NCBI RefSeq assembly: GCF_900188455.1
Contig: NZ_FZOL01000012.1
Coordinates: forward strand, 1-64,000
From: Pseudomonas japonica
Lineage (GTDB): Bacteria > Pseudomonadota > Gammaproteobacteria > Pseudomonadales > Pseudomonadaceae
Length of the DNA: 64,000 bases
Direction of reading: 5' to 3'
Made by a program: the position numbers and the translations under genes. Under the pieces are notes generated by a model. That model saw only the letters and a program-made list of their open reading frames with translations, ran no database searches and was not told the origin of the DNA. Position 1 is the stretch's first letter; each line of letters begins with the position of its first letter. Of this stretch, positions 52,230 to 63,989 are shown one piece after another.

Positions 52230-53556
52230 GGGTTTCGGCGATGAGGAAGGCCAGCTCCAGCGACTGATCGGCGTTCATCCGCGGGTCGCAGTGGGTGTGG
52301 TAGCGGTCGGAGAGGGCATCCTCGGTGATCGGCCGGGCGCCGCCGATGCATTCGGTGACGTTCTGCCCGGTCATCTCGATGTGGATTCCGCCGGCGTGGG
52401 TGCCTTCGGCCTGGTGGACCTGGAAGAACTGCTTCACCTCGCTGAGGATCTGCGCGAAGTCGCGGGTCTTGTAGCCGCTGCTGGCCTTGATCGTGTTGCC
52501 GTGCATCGGGTCCGAGCTCCACAGCACCTGGCGGCCTTCGCGCTCGACGCTGCGGATCAGGTTGGGCAGGTGCGCGCCGACCTTCTCCGCGCCCATGCGC
52601 ACGATCAGGTTGAGACGGCCCGGATCGTTGGCCGGGTTGAGGATGTCGATCAGGCGGATCAGTTCCTCGGTATTCATGCTCGGGCCGACCTTGACCCCGA
52701 TCGGGTTGTTCACCCCGCGCAGGAATTCGACATGGGCGCCATCGAGCTGACGCGTGCGGTCGCCGATCCACAGCATGTGCGCCGAGCAGTCGTAGTAGTC
52801 GCCGGTCAGGCTGTCACGGCGGACGAAGGCTTCCTCGTAGTTGAGCAGCAGCGCTTCGTGGGCGGTGAAGAAGCTGGTCTCGCGCAGTTGCGGCGCGGTG
52901 TCGAGGCCGCAGGCACGCATGAAGGCCAGGGTTTCGTCGATGCGGTCGGCCAACTGGCTGTATTTCTCGGCCAGGGCCGAGTTGGCGATGAAGTCCAGGT
53001 TCCACTTGTGCACCTGGTGCAGGTCGGCGAAACCGCCCTGGGCAAAGGCCCGCAGCAGGTTGAGGGTGGCGGTGGCCTGGTGGTAGGACTGCAGCAGACG
53101 TTCCGGGTCCGGCACGCGGCTCTGCGGGTCGAAACCGATGCCGTTGACGATGTCGCCGCGGTAGGCCGGCAGGGTCACGCCGTCGATGGTTTCGTCATTG
53201 GCCGAACGCGGTTTGGCGAATTGCCCGGCCATGCGCCCGACCTTCACGACCGGGCAGCCGGCGGCGAAGGTCATGACAATCGCCATCTGCAGCAGGACCT
53301 TGAAGGTGTCGCGAATCTTCGCCGCTGAGAACTCGGCGAAGCTTTCCGCGCAATCGCCGCCCTGCAGGAGGAACGCGCGGCCCTGGGTCACTTCGGCGAA
53401 CTGCCGGCGCAGTTCGCGGGCCTCGCCGGCGAAGACCAGCGGTGGATAACTGGCCAGGCTCTGTTCGACCTTCAGCAGGTGCGCGGCGTCGGGGTAGACG
53501 GGTTGTTGCTGGATCGGCAGGGCGCGCCAGCTATCGGGACTCCAGGGTTGGCTCAT
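52210..53556 (-). CDS. Class II DAHP synthase (3-deoxy-7-phosphoheptulonate synthase)
   Basis: A 448-residue type II DAHP synthase, the first enzyme of aromatic amino acid synthesis (erythrose 4-phosphate plus phosphoenolpyruvate). Motifs: [12 protein letters not shown] (about residues 63-74, metal-binding Cys), [15 protein letters not shown] (about 106-120), G-V-K-V-G-P-S-M and D-P-M-H-G-N-T near 350, and G-G-I-H-I-E-M-T-G near 390. Length fits the type. Pseudomonas also carries type I enzymes; this copy is conserved next to the helicase region. ATG 53556; a GTG just upstream is possible. Confidence 0.95.
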   Translation of the reverse strand: MSQPWSPDSWRALPIQQQPVYPDAAHLLKVEQSLASYPPLVFAGEARELRRQFAEVTQGRAFLLQGGDCAESFAEFSAAKIRDTFKVLLQMAIVMTFAAGCPVVKVGRMAGQFAKPRSANDETIDGVTLPAYRGDIVNGIGFDPQSRVPDPERLLQSYHQATATLNLLRAFAQGGFADLHQVHKWNLDFIANSALAEKYSQLADRIDETLAFMRACGLDTAPQLRETSFFTAHEALLLNYEEAFVRRDSLTGDYYDCSAHMLWIGDRTRQLDGAHVEFLRGVNNPIGVKVGPSMNTEELIRLIDILNPANDPGRLNLIVRMGAEKVGAHLPNLIRSVEREGRQVLWSSDPMHGNTIKASSGYKTRDFAQILSEVKQFFQVHQAEGTHAGGIHIEMTGQNVTECIGGARPITEDALSDRYHTHCDPRMNADQSLELAFLIAETLKQVRR

Positions 53557-53694
53557 CACAGGCTCTTTTCGTTATCGGCTAAAGGCGAAATGCATGCCTG
53601 CCATGCTATCACCCGCCACACGCCTTGTTGCACTGCGCGCATTGACGGACAATGCCGGCTTTTGCTTGGGCAGACAGGGTTGCCGGGAGACAGC

Positions 53695-54447
53695 ATGACA
53701 GAGCGGGAAGAGCGGCTGCTGGCGCAGGTGCACGACCAGTTCGGCACCATCAGCGTGTACGAAGTCGAGGACTACCGCTTTCTCGAATTCGGCGAGGCGA
53801 TCGAGCAGAGCTGCGTGTTCACTGCCGATCCCAGCTGGCTGGAGTACGACTACACCCGTGCCATGCTGGTCGGTGCGCTGTGCCACGAGCAGCCGGAAAG
53901 CGCGCTGTTTCTTGGCCTCGGCGCCGGCACCCTGACCCAGGCCTGCCTGAAGTTCCTGCCCCTGGACGATGTCGAGGCCATCGAGCTGCGTGCGGACGTG
54001 CCGCGCCTGGCCATCGAATACCTCGGCCTGGACGACGACCCGCGCCTGTACATCCGCGTTGGCGACGCCCTGGAACTGCTGCCGACGGCGGAGCCCGCCG
54101 ACCTGATCTTCGTCGACCTGTACACCGACCACGGTCCCGGCGTCGGTCACCTGGCCTGGGGTTTTCTGGAAAACTGCCAGAAGCGTCTCAATCCCGGTGG
54201 CTGGCTGGTGATCAACCAGTGGGCTGGCGACGATGGCCGGCCGCTGGGCGCGGCGTTGTTGCGCGGCCTGTATTCCCGACACTACTGGGAGCTGCCGGTG
54301 AAGGAGGGCAACGTGATCCTGCTGGTGCCCGCCGACCTCGACCAGACCCTTGACGAAGCCGGGCTGCGTGCCCGCGCCGAGGCCCTGGCTCCGCGCCTGG
54401 GCTATTCCCTGAACTCGCTGATCGAGGTGATTCGTCCGGCATCCTGA
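53695..54447 (+). CDS. Spermidine-synthase-like methyltransferase-fold protein
   Basis: A 250-residue protein with the Rossmann fold of polyamine synthases: F-L-G-L-G-A-G-T-L (residues about 71-79) is the nucleotide-like loop, A-I-E-L-R-A-D-V the acidic strand, and L-I-F-V-D-L-Y-T-D-H the active-site region. The expected Asp of spermidine synthases (in the D-G-A-E-x segment) is not clearly present, so the activity may differ. ATG 53695 was preferred to the earlier open frame that runs across the DAHP synthase start. It is divergent from that gene. Confidence 0.75.
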   Translation: MTEREERLLAQVHDQFGTISVYEVEDYRFLEFGEAIEQSCVFTADPSWLEYDYTRAMLVGALCHEQPESALFLGLGAGTLTQACLKFLPLDDVEAIELRADVPRLAIEYLGLDDDPRLYIRVGDALELLPTAEPADLIFVDLYTDHGPGVGHLAWGFLENCQKRLNPGGWLVINQWAGDDGRPLGAALLRGLYSRHYWELPVKEGNVILLVPADLDQTLDEAGLRARAEALAPRLGYSLNSLIEVIRPAS

Positions 54448-54803
54448 GTAAATCGTTTCAGCCATTCAGCCCCGGTTTTCGGCATCACAGGGGCCTTGGA
54501 GATCGACGAGACGCGTCGTTCCAAGGCTTGCGGTCGTCGTTTTCCGAAAAAAAGCTCTCACGGGAATGGCGAATTCAGGTATGATGCGCGCCGGTCTTTC
54601 AACGGACCTCGTTTAGGTAGTGCAATCTTCCCGAAGCCACCTTCGGCTGCGCGTCCGCATCGCGGACTCTCCTTGACGTTCTTTTATCTTCAATCGTTTT
54701 CGCAAATCCCCGCCGACAAAGCTGCCAGGGTGACCCTCGGGTCTTACAAGGCATGCGCAGCTTTGGAGCATGGGTCTTTGCGGATGCACTTAGAGGCAGA
54801 CCC
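54448..54803 (+). promoter_or_regulatory. Promoter and long 5' leader of the DEAD-box helicase gene
   Basis: About 350 bases between the spermidine-synthase-like gene and the helicase start carry no gene. A TATGAT (-10-like) is at 54580-54585, which would give a leader of about 215 bases. Long leaders are known for cold-shock helicase mRNAs such as E. coli deaD/csdA. The CTTTTATCTTC stretch near 54682 and inverted segments suggest RNA structure, but none is proven. Confidence 0.45.
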
Positions 54804-56471
54804 ATGACCCAGGAAACCGCCGGCTTCGCCGCTCTCGATCTTCATCCAAGTATTGTTGCTGCCGTTCTGGCGACCGGCTACGAAGAGCCGTCCGCCATTC
54901 AGCAACAATCGATCCCGATCATTCTCGCCGGTCATGACATGATCGGTCAGGCGCAGACCGGTACCGGCAAGACTGCCGCGTTCGCCCTGCCCATCCTGAA
55001 CCGCATCGACCCGAGCAAGCGCGAGCCGCAAGCCCTGATCCTGGCGCCAACCCGTGAGTTGGCGTTGCAAGTAGCTACCGCATTCGAAACCTACGCCAAG
55101 CAGATGCCTGGCGTGACCGTGGTGGCCGTATACGGTGGTGCCCCGATGGGCCCACAACTGAAAGCCATCCGCAACGGCGCGCAGATCGTCGTCGCAACCC
55201 CGGGCCGTCTCTGCGACCACCTGCGTCGCGACGAGAAAGTCCTGGCTACCGTCAACCACCTGGTGCTCGACGAAGCCGACGAAATGCTCAAGCTGGGCTT
55301 CATGGATGACCTGGAAGTGATCTTCAAGGCCATGCCGGAAAGCCGTCAGACCGTGCTGTTCTCGGCTACCCTGCCAGCGTCGATCCGTGCCATCGCCGAG
55401 CGTCACCTGCGCGAGCCGAAGCACGTCAAGATCCAGAGCAAGACCCAGACCGTGACCGCCATCGAGCAGGCACACCTGATGGTCCACGCCGACCAGAAGG
55501 TTTCCGCCGTCCTGCGTCTGCTGGAAGTCGAGGAATTCGACGCGCTGATCGCCTTCGTGCGTACCAAGCAGGCCACCTTGGACCTGGCCAGCGCGCTGGA
55601 AGCCAAAGGCTACAAGGCCGCCGCGCTGAACGGCGACATCGCCCAGAACCAGCGTGAGCGTGTGATCGACTCGCTGAAGGACGGCCGCCTGGACATCGTC
55701 GTCGCCACCGACGTCGCTGCCCGTGGTCTGGACGTACCGCGCATCACCCACGTATTCAACGTCGACATGCCGTACGATCCGGAGTCCTACGTACACCGTA
55801 TCGGTCGTACCGGCCGTGCCGGTCGTGAAGGCCGTGCGCTGCTGCTGGTCACCCCGCGCGAGCGCCGCATGCTGCAGGTGATCGAGCGCGTTACCGGGCA
55901 GAAGGTTGCTGAAGTTCGTCTGCCGAACGCCCAGGCCGTTCTCGATGCGCGCATCAAGAAGCTGACCAACAGCCTCGCGCCGCTGGTTGCCGATGCCGAA
56001 GCGAGCCATGGCGACCTGCTGGATCGTCTGACCGCCGACATCGGTTGCAGCCCGCGTGCCCTGGCCGCGGCCCTGCTGCGCAAGGCCACCAACGGTCAGG
56101 CGCTGACCCTGGAAGCGGTCGAGAAAGAGCAGCCGCTGGTGCCGAGCTACACCCCGCGCGAGCGTACCGGTGAGCGTTCCGAGCGTAGCGGTGGCGAGCG
56201 TGAGCGTCGTGCGCCGATGCCGCTGGGCGAAGGTCGGGCTCGTTGCCGTACCGCGCTGGGTGCGCGTGACGGTATCGCGGCGAAGAACCTGCTGGGCGCC
56301 ATCCTCAACGAAGGCGGCCTGGCCCGCGAAGCGATCGGTCGCATCCAGGTGCGTGACAGCTTCAGCCTGGTCGAGCTGCCGGAAGAAGGTCTGGACCGTC
56401 TGCTGGCCAAGCTCAAGGACACCCGCGTTGCCGGCAAGCAGCTGAAGCTGCGCCGTTATCGCGAAGATTGA
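54804..56471 (+). CDS. deaD: DEAD-box ATP-dependent RNA helicase (DeaD/CsdA-like)
   Basis: A 555-residue helicase. Motifs: A-Q-T-G-T-G-K-T (motif I), P-T-R-E-L-A (Ia), T-P-G-R (Ib), D-E-A-D (II), S-A-T (III), F-V-R-T-K (IV), A-R-G-L-D-V (V) and H-R-I-G-R-T-G-R-A-G (VI). The C-terminal part has a linker and a DbpA-like RNA-binding domain (A-K-N-L-L-G-A-I-L-N-E-G-G-L near residues 490-505), which directs such helicases to ribosomal RNA. It unwinds structured RNA in ribosome assembly and mRNA decay, especially in the cold. A terminator lies 14 bases after the stop. The start was set at ATG 54804. Confidence 0.93.
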   Translation: MTQETAGFAALDLHPSIVAAVLATGYEEPSAIQQQSIPIILAGHDMIGQAQTGTGKTAAFALPILNRIDPSKREPQALILAPTRELALQVATAFETYAKQMPGVTVVAVYGGAPMGPQLKAIRNGAQIVVATPGRLCDHLRRDEKVLATVNHLVLDEADEMLKLGFMDDLEVIFKAMPESRQTVLFSATLPASIRAIAERHLREPKHVKIQSKTQTVTAIEQAHLMVHADQKVSAVLRLLEVEEFDALIAFVRTKQATLDLASALEAKGYKAAALNGDIAQNQRERVIDSLKDGRLDIVVATDVAARGLDVPRITHVFNVDMPYDPESYVHRIGRTGRAGREGRALLLVTPRERRMLQVIERVTGQKVAEVRLPNAQAVLDARIKKLTNSLAPLVADAEASHGDLLDRLTADIGCSPRALAAALLRKATNGQALTLEAVEKEQPLVPSYTPRERTGERSERSGGERERRAPMPLGEGRARCRTALGARDGIAAKNLLGAILNEGGLAREAIGRIQVRDSFSLVELPEEGLDRLLAKLKDTRVAGKQLKLRRYRED

Positions 56472-56484
56472 TCCGCGAGCGATG

Positions 56485-56517
56485 AAAAAATCCCCGACTG
56501 GTTCGGGGATTTTTTTT
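56485..56517 (+). terminator. Terminator after the helicase gene
   Basis: AAAAAATCCCCGA-CTGG-TTCGGGGATTTTTTTT: strong stem followed by eight T. Confidence 0.9.
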
Positions 56518-56528
56518 GCCTGTTCGGA

Positions 56529-56557
56529 CCTCATCGCGGGCAATGCCCGCGATGAGG
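56529..56557. repeat. REP-like palindrome
   Basis: CCTCATCGCGGGCA and its exact inverse are separated by a single base. The GCGGGCAATGCCCGC core matches Pseudomonas REP sequences. It lies just after the helicase terminator. Confidence 0.7.
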
Positions 56558-56559
56558 CC

Positions 56560-57327
56560 TTAATCGAAGCGATAGATGTCCATCCCCAGGGCTCCCAGGG
56601 TAAACCCCTGGTGCTCGATCCCGAATCGTTCCCCAGCACCCCGGGCGAAATACAGCGGCAGCAGGTGCTCATCGCTCGGATGGTTGCGCACCGCGAACGG
56701 TGCCTGGCGGCGATAGTCGAGGAGGGCGGCGCTGTCGTTGGCGGCGAGCTTTTCCACCACCCAGTCACGGAAGGCCAGGGCCCAGGGCGCGGCGTCATCA
56801 CCCGTGGCGCGCCAGTCCAGCTCACCGAGGTTGTGGGTGATGCTGCCCGAGCCGATCAACAGGATGCCTTCCTCGCGCAGCGATGCCAGCGCGCGTCCCA
56901 CCCGCTCCTGGAATGCCGGGCCAAGCAGGCTCGGCAGGGAGACCTGCACCACCGGGATATCGGCCTGTGGATACATCAGCGACAGCGGCACCCAGGCACC
57001 GTGGTCGAAGGGCCGTTTCGGGTCCAGGTCGGCCCGTATTCCGCCATCCTCGAGCAGGCTGGCTACCCGTTCGGCCAGCGCCGGCTCGCCGGGCGCCGGG
57101 TACTGCACGGCGAACAGCGCCGGCGGGAAGCCGCCGAAGTCGTGCCAGGTGGCCGGACGTGGTGTGCTGGCCACCCGCAGGTCATGGCTCTCCCAGTGCG
57201 CCGAAACCACGACGATGGCCTTCGGTCGCGGCAGGCTTGCGGCCAGGTGGGCCAGGGCCGGACCGCTTTCGCCCGGTTCCAGGGCCAGCATCGGTGATCC
57301 ATGGGAAATGAACAGGCTGGGGAGCAT
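56560..57327 (-). CDS. DODA-type extradiol ring-opening dioxygenase (YgiD-like)
   Basis: A 255-residue class III extradiol dioxygenase. I-S-H-G-S-P at residues 6-11 and V-S-A-H-W-E-S near 41-47 supply iron-binding His, and G-S-G-S-I-T-H-N-L near 157-165 and P-S-D-E-H-L-L-P-L near 219-227 supply the rest. Enzymes of this group (E. coli YgiD) cleave L-DOPA-like catechols; the physiological substrate is often unknown. Start at ATG 57327. It is divergent from tpm. Confidence 0.85.
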   Translation of the reverse strand: MLPSLFISHGSPMLALEPGESGPALAHLAASLPRPKAIVVVSAHWESHDLRVASTPRPATWHDFGGFPPALFAVQYPAPGEPALAERVASLLEDGGIRADLDPKRPFDHGAWVPLSLMYPQADIPVVQVSLPSLLGPAFQERVGRALASLREEGILLIGSGSITHNLGELDWRATGDDAAPWALAFRDWVVEKLAANDSAALLDYRRQAPFAVRNHPSDEHLLPLYFARGAGERFGIEHQGFTLGALGMDIYRFD

Positions 57328-57431
57328 CTTGGAAGTCCTGAAGGTTATGATGGCCACCATCTTCAGGCAGATCATTGATCTAATTCCAATATAAGTTTTC
57401 GCAGTATTTGATCGAAATTTTCGAGGTTGGC

Positions 57432-58085
57432 ATGCAAGCGGATTTTTGGCACAAGCGCTGGGAGCGCAACCAGATCGGTTTCCACCAGAATCAGGTGAAC
57501 CCGTACCTGACGAGGTACTGGCCGACGCTGGGCATCGAGCCCGGCAGTCGGGTGCTGGTGCCGCTGTGCGGCAAGAGTCTGGATCTGGCCTGGCTGGCGG
57601 GGCAGGGGCTGCGGGTGCTGGGTGTGGAGTTGTCGCAGCGGGCGGTCGAGGACTTCTTCGTCGAGCAGCAATTGCAGCCGGAGCGCTACCAGCACGGCGC
57701 GTTCACCTGTTATCGCAGCGAGGGCGTGGAAATCTGGTGTGGCGACTTCTTTCAACTGCGTGCCGAGGACCTGGCCGATTGCGTGGGGCTGTACGACCGC
57801 GCCGCGCTGATCGCGCTTCCGCCGCAGATGCGCCAGCGCTATGCGGCGCAGCTGAATGCCTTGCTGCCACAGGGTTGCCGTGGCGTGCTGGTGACCATGG
57901 ATTACGACCAGGCGCAACTGGACGGTCCGCCGTTCTCGGTGCCGGATGGCGAGGTGCGGGCACTGTTCGGTGAGCGCTGGCAGGTGAGCGAGGAAGCGGC
58001 GCAGGACATTCTCGGCGAGAGCTGGAAGTTCGTGCAGGCCGGCGTCGACAGCCTGGTGGAGCGGGTCTACATCCTGCGAGGCTGA
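57432..58085 (+). CDS. tpm: Thiopurine S-methyltransferase
   Basis: A 217-residue SAM-dependent methyltransferase of the TPMT family. [14 protein letters not shown] (residues 5-18) is the N-terminal signature, and [15 protein letters not shown] (about 41-55) is the SAM loop. It methylates thiopurines, and in Pseudomonas also tellurite or selenite. Start ATG 57432 was chosen on family length. It is conserved here beside htpX in Pseudomonas. Confidence 0.93.
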   Translation: MQADFWHKRWERNQIGFHQNQVNPYLTRYWPTLGIEPGSRVLVPLCGKSLDLAWLAGQGLRVLGVELSQRAVEDFFVEQQLQPERYQHGAFTCYRSEGVEIWCGDFFQLRAEDLADCVGLYDRAALIALPPQMRQRYAAQLNALLPQGCRGVLVTMDYDQAQLDGPPFSVPDGEVRALFGERWQVSEEAAQDILGESWKFVQAGVDSLVERVYILRG

Positions 58086-58122
58086 ACAACCATCGAAAGT
58101 GCGATGCGGATTCTCATGCACG

Positions 58123-58149
58123 AAAAAGCCCGCCGAAGCGGGCTTTTTC
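58123..58149. terminator. Bidirectional terminator between tpm and htpX
   Basis: AAAAAGCCCGC-CGAA-GCGGGCTTTTT, a tetraloop hairpin with A- and T-runs serving both convergent genes. Confidence 0.9.
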
Positions 58150-58163
58150 ATTGACGGTGCAGC

Positions 58164-59051
58164 TTAGCCGCGGCGGCGCAGCGCTTCGATGCGCTCTTCC
58201 AGCGGCGGGTGGCTCATCAGCAGACCAGCCAGGCCCTGCTTGAGACCGCCGTTGATGCCGAAGGCGTTCAGCGTGCTCGGCATCTGCACCGGTACGCCCT
58301 GTTCCGAACGCAGGCGCTGCAGCGCGCTGATCATCGCTCCGGTACCGGCCAGGCGGGCGCCGGCGTCGTCCGCGCGGTATTCGCGTTTGCGCGAGAACCA
58401 CATGACGATGATGCTGGCCAAGATGCCCAGGATCAGTTCGGCGACGATGGTCGCGACGTAGTAGGCGATACCCTGGCCTTCCTCGTTCTTGAAGATGACC
58501 TTGTCGACGAAGTTGCCGATGATCCGCGCGAAGAACATCACGAAGGTGTTCACCACGCCCTGGACCAGCGCCAGGGTGACCATGTCGCCGTTGGCGACGT
58601 GACCGATCTCGTGGGCCAGCACGGCCCGCACTTCATCGGGGGAAAAGCGTTCCAGCAGACCCTGGCTCACCGCGACCAGCGCGTCGTTGCGGTTCCAGCC
58701 GGTGGCGAAGGCGTTGGCCTCGTAGGCCGGGAAGATGCCCACTTCCGGCATCTTGATGCCGGCTTCGCGGGACAGCTCTTCGACGGTCTGCAGCAGCCAT
58801 TGCTCGTGACGGGTGCGCGGCTGGCTGATGATCTGGGTGCCGGTGCTCATCTTCGCCATCCACTTGGAGATGAACAGCGAAATCAGCGAGCCGGCGAAGC
58901 CGAAGACGGCACAGTACACCAGCAACGAATCGAGCTTGAGGTCAACCCCGTTTGCCGCCATGAACCCGTTGAAGCCGAACAGGCTCAGGGTGATGCTGGC
59001 AACCAGCACGACCGCAAGGTTGGTGGCCACAAACAGCAAAATGCGCATCAT
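58164..59051 (-). CDS. htpX: Membrane zinc metalloprotease HtpX
   Basis: A 295-residue inner membrane protease that degrades misfolded membrane proteins. There are two N-terminal membrane helices (about residues 4-24 and 40-60), the zinc motif A-V-L-A-H-E-I-G-H near residues 140-148, two further hydrophobic segments (about 155-180 and 195-215), and E-Y-R-A-D near 225 with the third ligand. Length is as expected. It works alongside FtsH and is often heat- and CpxR-induced in enterics; regulation in Pseudomonas is not shown by the sequence. Confidence 0.96.
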   Translation of the reverse strand: MMRILLFVATNLAVVLVASITLSLFGFNGFMAANGVDLKLDSLLVYCAVFGFAGSLISLFISKWMAKMSTGTQIISQPRTRHEQWLLQTVEELSREAGIKMPEVGIFPAYEANAFATGWNRNDALVAVSQGLLERFSPDEVRAVLAHEIGHVANGDMVTLALVQGVVNTFVMFFARIIGNFVDKVIFKNEEGQGIAYYVATIVAELILGILASIIVMWFSRKREYRADDAGARLAGTGAMISALQRLRSEQGVPVQMPSTLNAFGINGGLKQGLAGLLMSHPPLEERIEALRRRG

Positions 59052-59264
59052 GGTTGTTACGTTCTCCTGACGGATAGATATGTAGCGTATGCGGGTATAT
59101 AAGGTGCGCGCCTTGGTGATTCAACTGGCCGACTATTTCAAACTGTGTACTGATCTGACAGACAGGCACACCAATCCAACCCGCGGTTCAGAGCCGCGGG
59201 TAGGAAAGTGCGAAAGGGGTGGTGTCGATACCTGCGACTTTTCAGACACAGGTATGACTGTAGG

Positions 59265-60476
59265 CTACTGCCGATAGGTCTTCAGGAAATTTCCGATGCG
59301 TCCGATGGCCTGCTCGAGGTCGTCGACCCGCGGCAGCGTGACCACGCGGAAGTGGTCCGGCGATGGCCAGTTGAACGCGGTGCCCTGGACGATCAGCAGT
59401 TTTTCCGAGAGCAGCAGGTCGAGGACGAACTTTTCGTCGTTGTAGATCGGGCAGACCTTCGGATCGATCTTCGGGAAGGCATACAGCGCACCCATCGGCT
59501 TGACGCAGCTGACGCCGGGAATGTCATTGAGCAGTTCCCAGGTACGGTTGCGCTGTTCCAGCAGGCGACCCGGCGGCAGCACCAGGTCGTTGATGCTCTG
59601 GTAGCCGCCGAGGGCGGTCTGGATCGCATGCTGCGATGGCACGTTGGCGCACAGGCGCATGTTGGCCAGGATATCGAGGCCCTCGATATAGCTCTGGGCG
59701 TGGTGCTTGGGGCCGGAGATGATCAGCCAGCCGGAGCGGAAACCGGCCACGCGGTAGGACTTGGACAGGCCGTTGAAGGTCAGGCAGAGCAGGTCCGGGG
59801 CCAGCGAGGCGCTGCTGACATGCACGGCGCCATCGTAGAGGATCTTGTCGTAGATCTCGTCGGAGAACACCACCAGGTTGTGTTGACGGGCGATCTCCAG
59901 CATGCCCAGCAGCACTTCGCGGGAGTACACCGAACCGGTCGGGTTGTTCGGGTTGATGATCACCATGGCCTTGGTGTTCGGGGTGATCTTGGCCTTGATG
60001 TCTTCCAGGTCGGGGAACCAGTCGGCCTGCTCGTCGCACAGGTAGTGCACGGCCTTGCCGCCGGCCAGGCTCACCGCGGCGGTCCACAGCGGGTAGTCGG
60101 GCGCCGGGATCAGCACTTCGTCGCTATTGTTGAGCAGGGCCTGCATCGACATGACGATCAGTTCGGACACACCGTTGCCCAGGTAGATGTCCTCGATGCC
60201 GACACCTTCGATCTGTTTCTGCTGGCAGTACTGCATGACCGCCTTGCGCGCGCTGAACAGGCCCTTGGAGTCGCTGTAGCCCTGGGCGGTCGGCAGGTTG
60301 CGGATCACATCCTGGAGAATTTCCTCCGGTGCTTCGAAACCAAAGGGCGCCGGGTTGCCGATGTTCAGCTTGAGGACGCGGTGGCCTTCCTCTTCCAGGC
60401 GCTTGGCGTGCTTGAGCACCGGGCCGCGAATGTCGTAGCAGACATTGGCGAGCTTGTTCGATTTGCTGACCTGCAT
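59265..60476 (-). CDS. alaA: Alanine transaminase-like PLP aminotransferase (AlaA-type)
   Basis: A 403-residue fold-type I aminotransferase. It has L-N-I-G-N-P-A-P-F-G-F near residues 38-48, N-P-N-N-P-T-G near 176-182, D-E-I-Y-D near 208, and S-K-S-Y-R-V-A-G-F-R near 240-249 with the PLP lysine. These match AlaA, which makes alanine from pyruvate and glutamate. It is divergent from msrB, with about 165 bases between. Confidence 0.9.
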   Translation of the reverse strand: MQVSKSNKLANVCYDIRGPVLKHAKRLEEEGHRVLKLNIGNPAPFGFEAPEEILQDVIRNLPTAQGYSDSKGLFSARKAVMQYCQQKQIEGVGIEDIYLGNGVSELIVMSMQALLNNSDEVLIPAPDYPLWTAAVSLAGGKAVHYLCDEQADWFPDLEDIKAKITPNTKAMVIINPNNPTGSVYSREVLLGMLEIARQHNLVVFSDEIYDKILYDGAVHVSSASLAPDLLCLTFNGLSKSYRVAGFRSGWLIISGPKHHAQSYIEGLDILANMRLCANVPSQHAIQTALGGYQSINDLVLPPGRLLEQRNRTWELLNDIPGVSCVKPMGALYAFPKIDPKVCPIYNDEKFVLDLLLSEKLLIVQGTAFNWPSPDHFRVVTLPRVDDLEQAIGRIGNFLKTYRQ

Positions 60477-60643
60477 GATGTGATCCCGATAATGAAAGAT
60501 CGCCGCGTAGCGCGCCGTGAAAAGGTTTGAAATACGGGTAACGCGGGTGCCAGACTGATGTCTGAATTGAGGCGCAATAATACGTCTCGCCCGTGCCGAC
60601 GAAAAGAAGCAGCACGGGCTTTTTGATTTGCCGAGGCCTGCCG

Positions 60644-61036
60644 ATGGAAAAGATTGAGAAAACCCTTGAAGAATGGCGTGAGATGCTCGATCCCGCGCAA
60701 TATCAGGTATGCCGGCTGAAGGGCACCGAGCGGCCGTTCAGCGGAAAGTACAACTCGACGAAGACCGACGGCATCTACCACTGCATCTGTTGCGACGCGC
60801 CGCTGTTCGATTCCGCTGCCAAGTTCGATTCCGGCTGTGGCTGGCCGAGCTTCTACGAGCCGATCGAGGACAGCGCGATGATCGAGATCCGCGACACCTC
60901 CCATGGCATGATCCGCACCGAAGTCACCTGTGCCCACTGCGACGCGCACCTGGGCCACGTATTCCCCGACGGGCCGCCGCCAACCGGTCTTCGTTACTGC
61001 ATCAATTCGGTCTGTCTGGACCTGAAACCGCGCTGA
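60644..61036 (+). CDS. msrB: Methionine sulfoxide reductase MsrB
   Basis: A 130-residue enzyme that reduces methionine-R-sulfoxide in proteins. Zinc cysteines C-I-C-C-D and C-A-H-C-D, the family core G-C-G-W-P-S-F and the catalytic R-Y-C-I-N-S are all present. ATG 60644 was chosen; earlier in-frame sequence is not family-like. It lies 32 bases before gpx, and the two probably form an antioxidant operon. Confidence 0.96.
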   Translation: MEKIEKTLEEWREMLDPAQYQVCRLKGTERPFSGKYNSTKTDGIYHCICCDAPLFDSAAKFDSGCGWPSFYEPIEDSAMIEIRDTSHGMIRTEVTCAHCDAHLGHVFPDGPPPTGLRYCINSVCLDLKPR

Positions 61037-61068
61037 GCCGCGCACTCGATCAACAAGGAGCGCAATCC

Positions 61069-61546
61069 ATGGCTGGACCATTGCTGGAGACTCCCTGCAC
61101 CACCATCAAGGGCGAACAGACGACCCTGGCGGACTTTCCGGCCAAGGCCGTGCTGATCGTCAACACCGCCAGCCAGTGCGGTTTCACCCCCCAGTACAAG
61201 GGGCTGGAGGCGTTGTGGCAGCGTTATCGCGACCAGGGCCTGGTGATTCTCGGTTTCCCCTGCAACCAGTTCGGCAAGCAGGAACCGGGCGACGAAGCGG
61301 CGATTTCGCACTTCTGCGAGCTGAATTTCGGCGTCAGTTTCCCGCTGTTTCGCAAGATCGATGTCAACGGGCCGGCGGCTCATCCCTTGTTCGTCGAACT
61401 GAAAAAACGCGCTCCCGGCCTGCTCGGCTCCCAGGGCATCAAGTGGAATTTCACCAAGTTCCTGGTCGATCCGAAGACCGGCAGCGTCAGTCGCTATGCT
61501 CCCTCCACCAAGCCGGAGGCCCTGAGCGCGAGCATTGAGGCGCTGC

Positions 61547-61557
<11 letters not shown>
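61069..61557 (+). CDS. gpx: Glutathione peroxidase family thiol peroxidase
   Basis: A 162-residue peroxidase. The catalytic Cys is in N-T-A-S-Q-C-G-F-T (about residue 36), the Gln in F-P-C-N-Q-F-G-K-Q-E-P-G, and the Trp in W-N-F-T-K-F-L. With Cys rather than selenocysteine and the second Cys in P-C-N-Q, it likely uses thioredoxin. AAGGAG lies eight bases before ATG 61069. Its end overlaps the convergent kinase gene by 11 bases. In P. aeruginosa the regulator ospR sits beside gpx; it is absent here. Confidence 0.94.
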
Positions 61558-63865
<2,308 letters not shown>

Positions 63866-63989
63866 GGTCCCGAGCCAGTTCCACATTCCATGCGCTGCGC
63901 AAGCATAGCCGATCAACCCCGGCTGCTGGCATGTACTGTCACACATTCAGTTCGCTCCTTTTTGCCTGGATCTGACTGAGGAATTTCCC

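Noticed and set aside
51496..53328. 610-codon plus-strand frame across the glycosylase and DAHP synthase genes
   Set aside because: Shadow frame in high-GC DNA; both real genes have full family motifs in other frames.
54744..56825. 693-codon minus-strand frame opposite the DEAD-box helicase
   Set aside because: Antisense shadow caused by biased codon use of a highly expressed gene.
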